A model generated the notes under the pieces. It worked only from the letters and a program-made list of their open reading frames with translations. It was not told the DNA's origin and searched no databases. Positions 10,535 to 23,804 of a stretch of 64,000 nucleotides of DNA are shown here, piece by piece. Both the position numbers and the translations under genes were made by a program. The DNA is from Chrysemys picta bellii (taxonomy: Eukaryota; Chordata; Testudines; Emydidae), in contig NC_088792.1 of assembly GCF_011386835.1 (NCBI RefSeq), forward strand, positions 40,848,882 to 40,912,881, in the 5' to 3' direction. Position 1 is the stretch's first letter, and every line of letters starts with the position of its first letter.

Positions 10535-12020
10535 GGATATTTGGCACTCAAATTTAATATAACCCAACCAGCAGCACTATTTTCAGTGTCAGAGGCAAAA
10601 CATTAAATCAGTGCCATTTGGCTCTGCTCTGCTTACACCAGAACTGAGAATCTGCTAAGGTTCAAAATGACCATTACTCCATATACAAATAAAGACATAA
10701 ACAGTAGTATCATATGACCTATGGTAATATTGGAGTTCCTTCCTTAACCCACTGAAGTATATTTAATACATTATTTTTAATAAAGTATATTTACCTTTCA
10801 AGGGTGACAAGTCACAAACGCATGACCTAAATCATTCCACATGTAATGGAGATTAGTACTTTTTAAGCAAAAAATGTTAAGTGTAAATTAAATATGTTTA
10901 TTTTATTTCACCTGTGGCTTCCCCCCCCCCCATTAACAAACAGTGGGTTTTTGAAGTTTATGGGTGTCACGCCATTAGAATGAGACGTTAAGTCTACATG
11001 AGGCTTCAGTATATTTTATGTTACTGATTGTACATTGCAAAGTGTGATTGACGCAAAGGAATATATGTATTAGATAATGGAAGTCCACTGATCAGTAACT
11101 ACCTACCTCACTGGAGGATTCTGCAGAAATGAAGGAATTTTAGGCTATGCATGTAATGTTGCAAATGTAAACAGAATAAACTGTACATCTGCCAAATGGA
11201 ACCTTATTACAGAGGTACAGATTCTCTCAGATTAGCTGGTGAATGGTCAAGACTTTGTAACCTGAAAGGGTGGTTGACATGGCATATCCAATTCTCTCAG
11301 TCACTGCACTGCAAACTTTTAAGATTCTTGACATCTATAATTTTAATGGTTTGTAGCATTTAATATGATGTTCTCCCTAACTTTTATTGCCTCCAAGATA
11401 TTCAGATCTCAAATTCTGCTGGCTTTAAATTTGCTGAGTTTTAAAATCTAAGAGTTTTCTCAAGGTAACAAGATGAAAGCACAAAGAGCAATATGAGTAG
11501 TGTCTTGAAGCCTGAAACACTGTTTCCTTGAAGGATCTTTCTGTACATCTTTGTAAACTACACATTGTGCCTTGTATGACTTCAAAGCATATTTTACTAT
11601 CATAAACCTGTTGGCTAAATTAGCTACCCACCATTAACTAAGTTTTGAGCTGATTCTTCAATTAAACAGATAAAATCTTTCATCCTCTGAGTCCATTTCA
11701 TGACTGACTGATAAACAAAATGTCAGCTTTCCAATAAAGGCTCCATAATGAGTAATTGTATCAACAATGTATTTCACAGCAGGTCTGAGGCAGGTTAGTA
11801 AATAAAGATACCCATCTTACTCTAACCATTTGTGGTAAAATTCATACACAAAGGAGAGGTGCCAACTAAACTACAAATGAGGCATAAGGAAGATAATTCC
11901 CAAATGATGTCATCTTCTAATGAACAGGTTTGTAACACACATGCTAAAGGAGTATTTCTAATACCTTGTAACAGTATTTTATCCTCAGGTTTTTCTCCTG
12001 AGATCTTCATTGGGATCTTC
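10535..12020. other. Intergenic, nothing recognised
   Basis: AT-rich single-copy-looking DNA. Apart from a C-run at 10,921-10,931 I see no gene or repeat. Confidence 0.5.
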
Positions 12021-12390
12021 CTAGGATCAGTGCTAGGATGGTGTTGTTCAGTATATTCCCTAATAACCTGGAAGAGGAAATGTGAGGTGGCAACATTTGA
12101 CAAATATGCTAAATTATGGAGCTTTGTGAAGACTAGGAAATTATGAAGAATTGCAGAAGGATCTAACAAAGCTGGGTTGTGTCTAACAAAACAAGAACAA
12201 CACAATGGCAGATGAAACTCAAAGAAATCAAGTGCAAAGTAATGCAGATTGGATGGAATAATTAAAATAGCATTAGTTATAGTTTCAAGGGAAAATAACT
12301 AGGTGTCACTGTGGATAGCCCAGTGAATATATCTGCTCCTATAACAACAGTAGTTAAGAGTTAAGCCTTATCAATAATCTTTAAGATACT
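12021..12390 (+). mobile_element. Old CR1 ORF2 fragment
   Basis: The plus strand contains diverged CR1 reverse-transcriptase sequence: AGGATCAGTGCTAGGATGG, then GAGGTGGCAACATTTG, GGCAGATGAAACTCAA and GTGTCACTGTGGATAG, in the order found in CR1 just after the catalytic motif. Many small indels indicate great age. Confidence 0.75.
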
Positions 12391-15300
12391 AAATCTTCAC
12401 AATGTAATTAAACAGGGCATCTTTACACAGCATCATACACTGAGTGAAATAGATCAGTACTAATGAACTGGGCTTCTTTGATCTCTAGTGGAGGTTACCT
12501 AGATAACAAAATCAGATTACAATATGGTGTGATCCACAGTTATTGAATATTCTGGGTTAAAGCCCTCACCAATTGGATAGAAATCAATATTTTACTTCCC
12601 TAGTTACATTCATTTTCTTTCAACCTCCACTTTTTGTGTGCGCGCGCACACAAGTACATAAGTTTAAGAGTGAGGATGAAGTATGTTGAGTATTTTAATA
12701 TATATTGTATTCACCTATTCTGGTCTTAAGCTTGTAAAGTGATATTTGATGGTGAAAGAAAGTTCAAATGAAGTGTGTACCTGTAAAAACATCTAACTAA
12801 AAAAAATCTATGAAGTACTTATAGCGTAGATTTGTTATTTACATGAAACATGGCATTCTGCTACCGCTTCAAGGGTTATTAGGAATGGTCAACATTATTG
12901 TGTCTAATTTCAACCCCATTGCAACATAGTGGCTTTGAAATAGATCAGCACAACAAGATCAGCTGGGTGTATGTCCCACTTTGAGGCTTTTGAGGCAGAA
13001 ACAAAAAGAAAAAATGTAGGGTGACAAATGGAGTAGAAGGGGGGGGGGGATCAACACTGAAAAAGAGGAGCAGAAATGGAGACAAACATTTTAAGGATAA
13101 ATGGTGCACTCACTTTACATACCATCTATTGGGCACCTGCTTCTATTAGAGTTGGGCTTTCTCTACCCTTGATTAAAGCAAAGGCTTCCCCTTTAGCTAG
13201 GGAAATATTTTCTTTGGTTATATCATTCTTGTTAAAAGCAAAAAACCATGGGTTTAAATGACAGGAAAATATGATTTGGAAACTAGATCTAGTTTGGTGA
13301 ATTCAAAGTATAATTGTTAAACCTTGATCTCCATGACAGTCTATCATCTCTATTATAAATATGTATGCTTCAAAGTAGACCACTACGTTACAGCAGACAG
13401 GATTCTAAGGTTATTTACAAATGGTATCAAACTGAATGACTGAAATTTAAGAGATTTGTACACAGACCTGCACTATATAGCTCCATCCTCCACGATTAGC
13501 TCAAATGTTAGGTTCTAAATTAATTGTTTTTCAGTGACTCTAGGAGCTAATTAAAGTGGCTACCTTTGAGTTTGATTCTAGTCTGACAAAATAGAAAAAG
13601 CTAAGCAGGATCAAAAATATATACACACACGTCAAGTGTCAAATATACTCTCATACAAATGAACACACCAGTTCCAGGCCTGTGGATTAATAACTTTAAC
13701 ACCCCCAACAAAGGCAATGAAACAGAACCATTGCATCCAGTTATCTGTAATAATTTAGCACACACTTTTGTTTTCCAGTATTTTTCCATATAAGACCAGA
13801 TCCTAAATTTGGGACAGTGGTGGGTGATATTTACTCACATTTGGGGGGAGAAATGGGGTGGGTTGTATATATTTGTCACCGCTCTTCTTTATTTCTCCAA
13901 AACAGAGAATTCTCATCGGGGAAATCTCTCATGTGTTTCAATGACAAAAGGTTACTTAGGCAAGTTGTCTGTGGTTATATACAGATTTATCAAGCCTGCA
14001 TACAACCCTCTTATAGGGATCTGTAAAATGGATCTTGCTTAAACAAGACTCAGGGGGCTGGAGGCATTTCATATGCATTGCCAGTGGCAACTATTGCATA
14101 TAACATGGTTTGACTTTATCAGTAATAGAGATGTATCATTGAGAACTGGCCTCAAGAGGATTGAATCATCAGTGAGGAACACTGGCTGGCCCTTTTTGGT
14201 CACATTGCCCACCTCAGACAAAGTCCCTGCACATCAAGCTCAGAAGATCAGACTCGAGGTCAGGAGGGGACACTGCCCAGTTATGGAGTGGTGGTGGTCA
14301 CACGATCACTTGTGATTAACCACCAGATCAGTAATAACCCTGTGGAGCTCTTAGACATCTGAAATAAAGCCATACGGTGTGGTCAGAGACACTCACTGCT
14401 ATGGATCCCCACTGTCTAAGTGTGGTTTTGTTGTTGTACTGAACATCAAAGGCTTAGCAGATAGCTAAAACCCCTATTAGCATCTACTGGAAGGCAACTA
14501 GAGATTAATATCAATGAGAGGTCTAAAGATACACGTTAGAGGCAATGATTCTGCACGTTGCTGACTGCCCTCAACTCCCATTGACTAACCTGGATGTTGA
14601 GAGCACGCAGAAGCACAGAGGATCAAACTCATAGTGACTCAATACCTTGAATAAGCAAATAAATTCTCCTTGAAGAGACTCTCAAACCATGATGTGCTAT
14701 GTGTTTTTCCAACTATAAAAAAATAACATATTAAAATACTAAATACTGACATGATTGATGTGTATTAATTGGACAATCATTCCATTCTGTTCTTTAACAA
14801 TATTTCAATGCATAATTTAAATATTCACTCTAATGTATAGTATGCTTCATAGTTCTTTGCTTGTATTTTAGGACATCAGAACATCAGGAAGAGATAAAAA
14901 CATGATCCATCATAGGGGAAACATGGTCATTCTCATCTTGATACAAAAGTACAGAAATGCACATTTCCCATCATTGCCCATAGCAACTGTGCACATAAAT
15001 CCCAATGCACTGAGATGGACAATGAAACCGTAGAAACTGGGTACGGAGAATCCTAGGACTCCTAAATCCACCTCCTGCAAAATGGCTTAATTGGGGACAA
15101 CCCAAATAAACTTGATTTTAACCTCCCCAAAGGTAAATCACTTAAGCTGCTAGGTGCACAGCAACTCCAGAGAGATGGGGTTCAGGATCTTGTAGGCTTG
15201 ACCCCTTAATTAGGATTAAATTAAGTTTCTGAGGTCTGCACTACAGGATTTGGCCCATATACATTTATATTTGTTTCCATTGCATAACAGTTTCATCTGC

Positions 15301-15752
15301 AATACTAATCACAAAACCAATGAGGATCTGTCTACATACAATACTGTACAATGCAAATATTTGACTAATCAGCTCATCAAGCAAGGTCATTTCACTGTCA
15401 AGCTACCAAAATTCAGGCTTAAAACAAGTTAAAATCTCATCCAGAAATTTTGCACTATTCAAATGCACCTTGGAAGGGAAGTGCATTTACAGATAGAATG
15501 AATACAGTTTCTATGTATCACTCAAATGGAAATGTGCTATAATGGCATATTTTAAAAAGAAATAAGTAGGAATTCTATTAAAAAAAAGTTTATCCCAACC
15601 CACCTACCTACCCACTCACCCGCAATGTTTTCTTTAACAAGTTCTGATTAAAACTGTTTTAAATGACAATAGCAGTTACCAAAGGGGGCACAGGAAGGTG
15701 ATAATTGACCTTGTCAGCTCAACTTATCCTCTTTTCCTTCGAACATTTAACT
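12391..15752. other. Intergenic, nothing firmly recognised
   Basis: No supported gene. A short alternating purine/pyrimidine stretch (about 12,637-12,651, GTGTGCGCGCGCACAC) and a G-run near 13,040 are visible. Short open frames here have no recognisable product. Confidence 0.5.
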
Positions 15753-15950
15753 CTTGTCTACACTGCCACTTACAGCGCTGAAACTTTCTTCGCTCGGGGT
15801 GTGTGAAAAAACACACCCCTGAGTGATGCAAGTTTCAGTGCTGAAAAGTGGCAGTGTAGATAGTGCTACCGCGCTGGGAGAAGCTGGGAGCCGTGACTAC
15901 AGCGACGCTAAAGTGCTGCCATAGATGCCGCTGTAGATGCAGTCAATTAC
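15753..15950. mobile_element. Foldback MITE with TCTACACTG ends
   Basis: CTTGTCTACACTGCCACTT and AAGTGGCAGTGTAGATAG form inverted arms around a GC-rich hairpin core. It is one of several dispersed repeats here built on a 'gtctacact' end motif (also 55,128 and 62,272). The right boundary is uncertain. Confidence 0.65.
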
Positions 15951-16504
15951 CTGGTGGTAATGCTGCTTCAAGGGTTTTATTGGTTAGTTCCTTTGGAACA
16001 AAATACATGTACGAGTCTAATTTAGGAGAGTTTTGTCTGACGTCCCAATGCTTTTAAGTATAATTTTAGCTGCCTTAAATGTTCACTCTGCTTGCTTTTT
16101 TTACTTCAACATTAAGCATTAAAAATAAAGTAAATTCAATCCACTTATTTAATTTAAAATGATCAACTACACTTTAATTGTATTGATTACATTTTCGTAA
16201 CACCAGAATAGCATTTATTATTACATATGCTAAAAATACACAGAAAAGGTAGATTTGGAGATTTAAAGAGGTTTTACTTCTCATACTGAATATGAATTAG
16301 GCAACATTTCCTCTATGCTTGTGTTTATATTCTGAGGATTTGTGGGGGGATGCAAGGCAAGGCAAGTGCTATGTTTATTAAACTCTATCAGTATGCACTT
16401 TTCTGTACAAAGAAAACTAAGAGGTCCCTACTCAAGAATATTAGCACCTACGAGTCTATCCAGTTAGATGCCAAGAACCCTCAACTGTCAGTAACGTCAA
16501 TGGA
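15951..16504. other. Intergenic, nothing recognised
   Basis: AT-rich DNA without a supportable gene or repeat. Confidence 0.5.
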
Positions 16505-16615
16505 CCAAATCCTAGATTGTAAGATCTTTAGGGCAGGGTCTATCTCTTAATTGTGCAATGCCTAGCACAATGAGCCCCAGACTGAGGCCCATACAAATAA
16601 AAGTTGTTGAGTTCC
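16505..16615 (+). mobile_element. Ancient L2/MIR-like retroposon tail
   Basis: Contains GATTGTAAGATCTTTAGGGC, then GCAATGCCTAGCACAATGAG and a terminal AATAAA. This pattern is shared by old amniote LINE/SINE 3' ends. A second copy is at about 37,735-37,825. The exact family is not assignable here. Confidence 0.5.
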
Positions 16616-17919
16616 TTTGATTTCCAGTGAAATCTGTGGGATTTACAAGTGCTCAGCACCTCACTATATTTGATCCCAGATACTCTAGGATCAAACCCTA
16701 AATCAGAGACAGATTACAGCACAGGGTGAAGGTCTGATCTTTGAGTCAGTGGTGCTTTCTTCTTCTTCTTCTCCTTATTTAAATATATATTTGGTTGACC
16801 TTTATTAAAAGTGTTTGTGGAAGCTTTATAGGGACCAATAGAAACTATCTGGCTCCTGAATGAATAGAATAATTGATCGGACCAGCAATTGAATTAAGTG
16901 GAAGGCACTATATTTGAATTATTATCCTGGCATATATAATTTGTGTCAGAACAAGATTCCATTTTCAGCCCAACTCAAGTCAAAGGGCGAAAAGACACAG
17001 GATTCAGTGAGAAATTAATTCAGAGCAGACAGGAGGGAATCCTTTACAAAGCATGCAGAGAATCATCAATGTGTGGAATTGCCAACCAACTCAATGCTGC
17101 GCACATTTAGTCTCAATTAGATGGCATTATGAGAGGAATGAGTTTTGATGGGCTTTGTATTCTGCTCCAAGTCCCAAAACATACCATATACTGTGCTTAT
17201 TCCAGCATAGGAAATAGGATTTGATTCTACAATAATTGCTGCCTAATTCTCCTCCAGGGCAGAAGCACATTATGCTTCTTACTGAAGAGAAAATTGCTAC
17301 TGTTAAATAGCTGCTGTCTCACAACTTGTTCTTAAATATATTTCCTTTCCAGGGTGAGCTGAGGAAAGAAGCTTTTAGAGACACAGAGTCAATTTATGAA
17401 AGGTGTGGAGCCCTGAAAACGCCTAATAACAGCAGAGGGAGATGTCAGAGCTCAGCACACAGAGTTTGGCCCTTCATAGGTTCACTATCCATTCAGTTCA
17501 TGGTCCCGCCAAAAATGAAACCATGTGCCAGCCGAGCATCATTTTCTTTCATTACAAAGCATGTCAGAGGCAAACTGCAGGAAAATATATTTAAAAGGCT
17601 ATTTGTCTTTTTTATTTTTTTAATGTTCACTGTTTTGTGCATTTGTTTCTTTTATTTGGCTCTTTTGGACTACATTTTGTTGTCAAAAAGTCACTGAGTA
17701 AATGACAGATCTCTGCTTGAAAAACCATTTTTACCTGAAATCTACCCCAAACTTCCAATTATACCACTTATGAAAGATATATGTACAAACTCTTACCAGA
17801 TACATCCTATCCCCAAGGTAAAATAAACTCCACTCTCATGCTTTATGTTGTTTTTGTGTAGTTATTTAAAACTTGACAGAGAAGCCTCTACACAGGAATG
17901 GAAACCAGAAGTTCCAAAG
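16616..17919. other. Intergenic, nothing recognised
   Basis: Open frames up to 123 codons exist (17,326-17,697) but show no domain and no splice or promoter context. I see no gene. Confidence 0.45.
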
Positions 17920-18050
17920 CTCCAGTCCCAGCATCTGACAATAACAGCCTCTGTGACTTTGGATAAGCCAATTAACTTTTCTACCTCAGTTTCCTACCTG
18001 TAAAATGAAGTAATACTCACCTACTTCAAAAGGGTATAGGGATTAGAAGC
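17920..18050 (+). mobile_element. MIR SINE
   Basis: Carries the MIR core and 3' part: CTCTGTGACTTTGGATAAGC, CCTCAGTTTCCTACCTGTAA and a later GGGATTAGAAG. This order is characteristic of the ancient MIR family. Confidence 0.8.
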
Positions 18051-18131
18051 TACTAGTTTTTCATTAGAGCTTTTTAAAATGGGGAGGGGTGGAGGGGGTT
18101 TAAAAGAAAGTTTCCATAAAAATTATGTTGT

Positions 18132-18152
18132 CCCCCCCCCCCCCCCCCCCCC
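18132..18152. repeat. Poly-C tract
   Basis: About 20 consecutive C residues followed by poly-A. The neighbouring reading frames (18,079-18,427) rich in Pro and Lys arise from these tracts. Confidence 0.9.
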
Positions 18153-18469
18153 AGAAAAAAAAATCCTTGTGGTCTTTTCCCCCTCTTCAAATACTACCAC
18201 CTCCCACTCCCTGGCCAACCCTTCCTCTTTTCTTTCCTCTATACTCCCCATTTTTTCCTTTCTCCATTTTGTCACTGGAAAAAAAGGAGAGGGGAGAAAG
18301 GAAAAATGGCAGGGGCAGGGGAATTAACATTTTTTTTCCTCATCAAAACATTGCCATTTTCTACACACATGAAAAATGGTGTTTAGAAAAATGCAGGCCA
18401 TTTTTTTGTGAAACAACATTCAAATAAAAAAAATTTTCCAGCTTTATTAGTTAGTTAAAGTCAGTCACC

Positions 18470-18661
18470 AAGATTTTCAAAAGTGACTAGAGATTTTAGT
18501 GCCTCAGTACTTAGGTGCCTAACTTGACACACCTTAAAGGGGACTGATTTCCACACAGCAGGTGCTCAGTATTCTCTGAATATCAGGACCCTGTAAGGCA
18601 TCTCAAGTTGAGCATCCAAAAATCACGGCACCCCAAAACACTAGTCACTTTTGAAAATCTT
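18470..18661. mobile_element. MITE with perfect 21-bp inverted ends
   Basis: The left end AAGATTTTCAAAAGTGACTAG (18,470-18,490) is exactly complementary to 18,641-18,661. Length is 192 bp with no coding capacity. Internal 'ttaggtgcctaa' motifs link it to the family at 1,989. Confidence 0.85.
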
Positions 18662-20067
18662 AGTACTTTCATATACCACTCTTCTACCTTTCTATACATT
18701 ATTTCATCTATCAGGCACTCTGCAACTGACCCTAGGGCCTGGACACACGTTCTCTTGCAGATGACCTGAGTGTCACAAAAGCAGCCCCACAAAGTTTAGT
18801 CTGTTGAGCAATCTCTTTATCCTGCACCCTGCATGCATAAACTGCTCCTATGGCCAAGTTTAATAGTAACCACTACAGGACCAGGGAGGGAAAGTAGATT
18901 TCAAGAAGCTGTTCATTAGCTTATCCACAGCATCCTCAGTGGGCAGCTAAAACAGATTCAAGATCATAAAGCTTTCCCCGCCCATACCGAACCTGTCCTT
19001 ACCATAACCTCCTTGAATTAATTCAACTAGCCTGTTCCTCTTCATTGCAAAACACAGGTTTAGAACCTGGTGAGGCAATACCACCCCCTAGCAGGGACGC
19101 TGTGGAAGTAATACTAAGAGAAAGATATTGAGATTTTGGAGACAACATTCTGTCACACTACAATTTACGTGTAAGAGTAAGACTTGGTCCTTTTCATCAT
19201 TCTTTTCAATACTGCTATTTTCTCTGAACTGTTTCATGACTATGCAATGCTAGGAAGAGACAGAGGAAAACAGACAAAGTACTTGAGCAAAATGGAGAGG
19301 GTTTTTCTCTCACAGGTTATGAAATACAAAGAAAATATACAGTGAATTATGGATGTCTATTTGCATTTATATGATTTTTTTCTTGTGCTGTATTTCAAAG
19401 TACTTTACAGATAATGCATTACAGTATCTGTACATGTGCCGCCCAGTTGAAGAATGAATTCAGATTATGACTAAATTAATGGCACTGGCCTTTGCAAAGT
19501 CAGAAAGTTGTTAGTGTTGAGGATTTTTTGGCAGGGAGGGAAGGTGTTATTTGCTAGTCTCAAAATTAAAATATTTGTCCTTTGTATTTCAGAGAATCAA
19601 TCCTTGCCTAATAGCCCTTTCAAATGGTAGTCCTCCAGCACACTTGCTGTTGTCATCCGCTAGCTTTCCAGTCCCATACCACCATATTCACCCCAACCCA
19701 CGGCATGTTCCAGGTTGAGGGAGAATAGTTTTAATTAGAGAGAACAGAGTGCACCCAATAATAGAAGAGCTACTGGAGATACGGAAAGGGAGAGGTAGGT
19801 CCCAGAAAGGATTGGGAGTTGTGGCCAGAGAAGCGAGGGACAAGGAGGTATAAAGGAAAAAGAGGAAGGACAGAAGCAAGATGGGGTAGGAATAAGTAAA
19901 GGAATAGGAAGGGGAAGAGAATTGTGTTCCCTTATGCTGTGCATTAGCCTTCGCTGAGTAGCCATGTAATGTTATTGCTGCTGTCCCTCTTTCTGCTCCC
20001 TACTGTGATTATCTCCTTCTCTTGTCATGGAATTAGTCTGTCTTAAACATTTCAAGAGGCACCTAAC
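18662..20067. other. Intergenic, nothing recognised
   Basis: No supportable gene or repeat. A purine-rich stretch near 19,780-19,920 yields Pro/Ser/Leu-rich minus-strand frames that look spurious. Confidence 0.5.
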
Positions 20068-20110
20068 AAGCAGAATCATAGAATCACAGAAATGTAAGGC
20101 TGTAAATGGA
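20068..20110 (-). mobile_element. CR1 3'-end fragment
   Basis: GCAGAATCATAGAATCACAG followed by AAATGTAAGGCTG is the reverse complement of a CR1 3' terminus with its short tail repeats. Confidence 0.6.
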
Positions 20111-20159
20111 ATGCCTAAGGAGACTGCTTTTTTGACTTCTTGTTAGCCAGTGTGGTGAA

Positions 20160-20534
20160 CAGGGCCGGCTCCAGGCACCAGGCACCCAAGCACATGCTTG
20201 GGGCGGCACCTGGTAAGGGGCGACGGGGGGAGCGCGGCGTGGCATTCCGCGGGGGGGCGCTCCGGTGGCGTGGCACTGGGGGGGCGGGCTCCAGGTGCGC
20301 AGGGCTCGGCGAGGGGGCGACACGGGCGCGGCGCTGGAGAGGGGTTCCGGCAGCGCTCGGTGGGGGCAGGCTCCGGCGGCGCGTGGCTCGGCGCTCGGTG
20401 GGGGTGCGGCGCGGGGCTCGGCGGGGGGGGTTCCGGCGGCGCTCGGCGCAGGGGGGGGGTGGGCTCCGGCGCTCGGCGGGGGGCGGCGCTTTTTTTTGCT
20501 GCTTGGGGCAGCAAAAAAGCTAGAGCCGGCCCTG
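20160..20534. mobile_element. GC-rich hAT MITE with 8-bp target duplication
   Basis: A 375-bp element beginning CAGGGCCGGCTCCAG and ending CTAGAGCCGGCCCTG, flanked by GTGGTGAA on both sides (20,152-20,159; 20,535-20,542). The interior is extremely GC-rich with repeated 'ggcgctcgg' units, which creates long meaningless Gly/Arg/Ala frames on both strands. Confidence 0.92.
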
Positions 20535-20662
20535 GTGGTGAAACAGAAGTTTACTTTTGTTGCTGGTTTGGTATATCTTATGGGAGAATAACCACCAGTT
20601 TTGGGGTGTGTCTGCCATATTTCTCAGCAGTTTGTCCTGAATTTGGTATTCTCAGTTGTGAC

Positions 20663-21252
20663 CAGCGTTCCCTGTAAGCTGCGCACTTGAGCAGCCGCCC
20701 AAGAGAGATTCAAATGATGCCCAGCCGATTAGCAGAGTGCGCACAGCTGGCAGCATGTGTTCAGGTGCCACTCCCCCAATGTTACTCCCTCCTGCAGCAG
20801 CTCCCAGGATCCTCCTGCTGGCTGTGCAGAGCGGGGGGTGGGAGCTGATGCCAGGGTGTCTCCCCCACCCCCATTCCTGTACCCCATCGCCACATAGCAG
20901 GGGAAAGAGGACACATCCTGGCTCAGGACTCAGAGCTGCTGCAGTGAACAATGAGTGCCTTTCTAAAGACATGCACTGTTTCTGAGATAGCCCCAGCAGC
21001 CAGCTCAGTGTCTCTCTCACACACTCTCTCTCGCCTTTCCCCCACCCTCCCGCTCCGTACCCTCCTATCTCTGCAGAGCAGGGGAGGGTAAACAATAGGG
21101 CTCAGGACAGAGCAGGAGAGCTTTCAGTGAGTGTCTTAAAGAGACAGCACACGGCAGCTCTCAAACCTTCCCAGCAGCATGCAAACACACAGTCTCTGTG
21201 TCATACAGTCTCTATGTCTCACACACACGTGTCACACAGTGACTGTGTCGCG

Positions 21253-21322
<70 letters not shown>

Positions 21323-21690
21323 CTCTTTCAAACTCACCTCCCAGCAATACTTTTATTATTGTTGTTGTTACTTCTTGGCACTTCCTGCAATGCACATATA
21401 TATATATATTCTCTGTAATTTTATTCTTTTAAGAGTGTGTTATTTTAGTATTTTTACTGGTCTATGCATTTCATCATTTTTATTTCTCTTACTACTCAAA
21501 GAATTAAATTTAAGTGTGAATTTAAAATGCCCAACCTATCCTGGCTGGAGTAATTATCCCTATGGTAACTTTTTAAAAATATATATTATATCTAGGTTTT
21601 TTGCTTCTACTGATGGCACACATCCACACATACCTCAGTGCACATAAAATTTATTCTGCAAATGGATGGAAAAAAATAGAGGGAACATTG
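20663..21690. mobile_element. Non-autonomous hAT-type element (about 1 kb)
   Basis: Ends CAGCGTTCCCTGTAAGCTG and AATAGAGGGAACATTG are inverted and imperfect. Flanking 8-mers GTTGTGAC and GTTAGGAC (6 of 8 identical) look like a decayed target duplication. The interior holds a (CA)n run at about 21,268-21,318 and an (AT)n stretch near 21,396. No transposase is present. Confidence 0.75.
21268..21318. repeat. (CA)n microsatellite
   Basis: About 25 CA units preceded by a (CT)n run, inside the hAT-type element. Confidence 0.95.
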
Positions 21691-21839
21691 GTTAGGACCC
21701 ATAGACGCACGGTGACAACTCTATAAAATGCTTGTAAGTTGCAGCATGCATTAATCTTACATGTAATTTCTGTATTACATGCTACAAGGTAAAATATGTT
21801 TGTTTTATAATTGTAAAAATGCCTGCTCTGAATTTGTGA

Positions 21840-22600
21840 ACTCAGATGGGAAGAGTGGCTCCTCTAACCCCTCCAGGAGGACTATCAAAATTAAGTGGGG
21901 CATTGTAGGACAAAAGCTTTGTTAATTGCCTCATCCCTCCATGGAGAAGTACATGCAGAAGATCTCATCCCATTGGTTTGAATTCTGGAAGAAGGAAATA
22001 GAAATAGCTAGAAGGAAGATTTTTCATTTCTTTGCCGTTAGGATTCTGAGAAGGGCTGGAGCTAAGAAACAAAAAAGCAGAGATCCACAGGGTCGACCTG
22101 GGTTAAACCTTACAAAGGCATTCCATATTGATAGATTACTACATTTCTGTCACCTTTTGAATCACAAACTGAAATTTATTTGTGTATACATTGTTGCTTG
22201 CTTTAACCTGTAAATAACTCATTTCTTTTTTTCCTAATCGATAGATCTTTAGTTAATTACAGGACTGGCTACAGGAATTGTCTTTGGTGTGAGATCTAAG
22301 CTACAAGTTGATCTGGGGTAAGTGACTGGTCTCTTGGGATACGGAGCAACTTGAATATTTTATGATTTTGGGTGCAAATCATCATTTATCACTAATTCCT
22401 GGTTGGCAATATAGACTAGAGATCCCAAGAGTGACTCCATGGTAAGACTGCAACAGTGATCTAGGTGTTCACATTTGTTACTGGGTTGTTGAAATCTAAT
22501 TACAGAACACACCACCAGTTTGGGGTGTCTGCCCTGTTTTTGATAGTCTGCCCTGAGGTAGGCACTCATGGTTATGAACCACTCCAGACAGACTGACAAC
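21840..22600 (+). mobile_element. Decayed LTR-like repeat
   Basis: Contains blocks I recognise as a dispersed turtle LTR family: GGACAAAAGCTTTGTTAATT, CCATGGAGAAG, GACTGGTCTCTTGGGATACG, and near the end CACCAGTTTGGGGTGTCTGC. The last motif also occurs at about 20,591-20,655, suggesting a second fragment. Termini and target duplication are not visible. Confidence 0.55.
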
Positions 22601-23804
22601 TACAATATCTTCTTACTGATTGTTTCATGTGAGTATCAGGCAGGAATCAAGTTTGAGGGAAATTCCTTTTTTCAAACCATGACCCCATGTTACACCAGAA
22701 AAAAGTCCAAGGATTTCAGTCCACTGAGCCATAAAGAAAGACAGGGTAATCATAACCCCCAGTTTGAGAACCCAACCTCGACATCAAGCCCCATACACAA
22801 CTGTAGAATGTCTTTACCAAAATAATCACCAATTAAATAGTTTTGACATTTAAACAGTCGGTATTGGAGTCAACACATTTAGGTCAATAGGGGCAGTCCA
22901 CACCTATGGTTTCTCTATAACTGCCATAGGACAGAATTGCATAAGTTCTTATTCTGAATATCAGCAATGCAATCTAAAAGACTTCAAACTTTTTTTAAAA
23001 AATGAAAACCTTCATTTTTTCAGCAGCTGATGTGGCTGCTAGAGAAGCACTAATCATGGCATGCCACAGCATCCGAGCCAGTCTGCTCCCCAGTTTCAGA
23101 GAAGCCATTCCTGAGAGAAAAGCTGTATATGAACATGCACATAATTTGCTCTTTGTTCCACTCTCCCCACCCCATAAGCGCTTAACAGTAATTTGAATTC
23201 CAGAAGAGAAAACTTCCCTCTAGAAACTACTAGGTCCCGACTGCTGGTTTTTTCTCAGGAACCATTAAACCCTTTCGCTGAACCACTTTGACTCTGCTAC
23301 TGAGTACTCTAATTGCAAACATTACTGATAAATACTGTATTACTTAATGATAAATTAGCAGCATTTGGCACTGGCAGTACAGTATGCACAGTACTAAAAC
23401 AGCATTTAGATAAGCATAGGAAAATGTGTTCTACACACTGCAGTAGAAATTAGGGACACAATTAATGGATCCTGGCGGCGTTGCACATTGGCAACAGTGC
23501 TATTCCAGGCATTGCTCAGTGACTGCTAATAGATGCGGAAGCATTTTTTCTCCATGTACTAAGAGATACGTTTTTCTACAAACCAACATTTTCATCAGAC
23601 ACACACACCAACACCATAGTACATCTGCAATTTTTTAGTAGTAAGCATACATAACAGGGGGTTTGGTTACCTTCATTTTGCTGTGATAAGTTTGGCAACA
23701 TTGACCAATTTTTGGCACATTTAAAATGTTACTAGGCCTAAGACTGTCACAGCCTTCTAACATCTAATTAGTAGTTTGATTTTGGAGATGTGTAAAGGAA
23801 CAAT
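22601..23804. other. Intergenic, nothing recognised
   Basis: AT-rich DNA with no gene or repeat I can support. Confidence 0.5.

Noticed and set aside
9818..10567. Three overlapping minus-strand frames of about 240 codons rich in Tyr, Ile, His, Thr
   Set aside because: They are the translation of the TATG-type microsatellite in all frames.
12637..12651. Alternating GTGCGC tract as a regulatory Z-DNA site
   Set aside because: Too short and without any gene nearby.
17326..17697. 123-codon plus-strand frame as a gene
   Set aside because: No recognisable domain, conserved splice context or homology that I can name.
20140..20677. Long Gly/Arg/Ala-rich frames on both strands
   Set aside because: They lie within a GC-rich hAT MITE with defined ends and an 8-bp target duplication.
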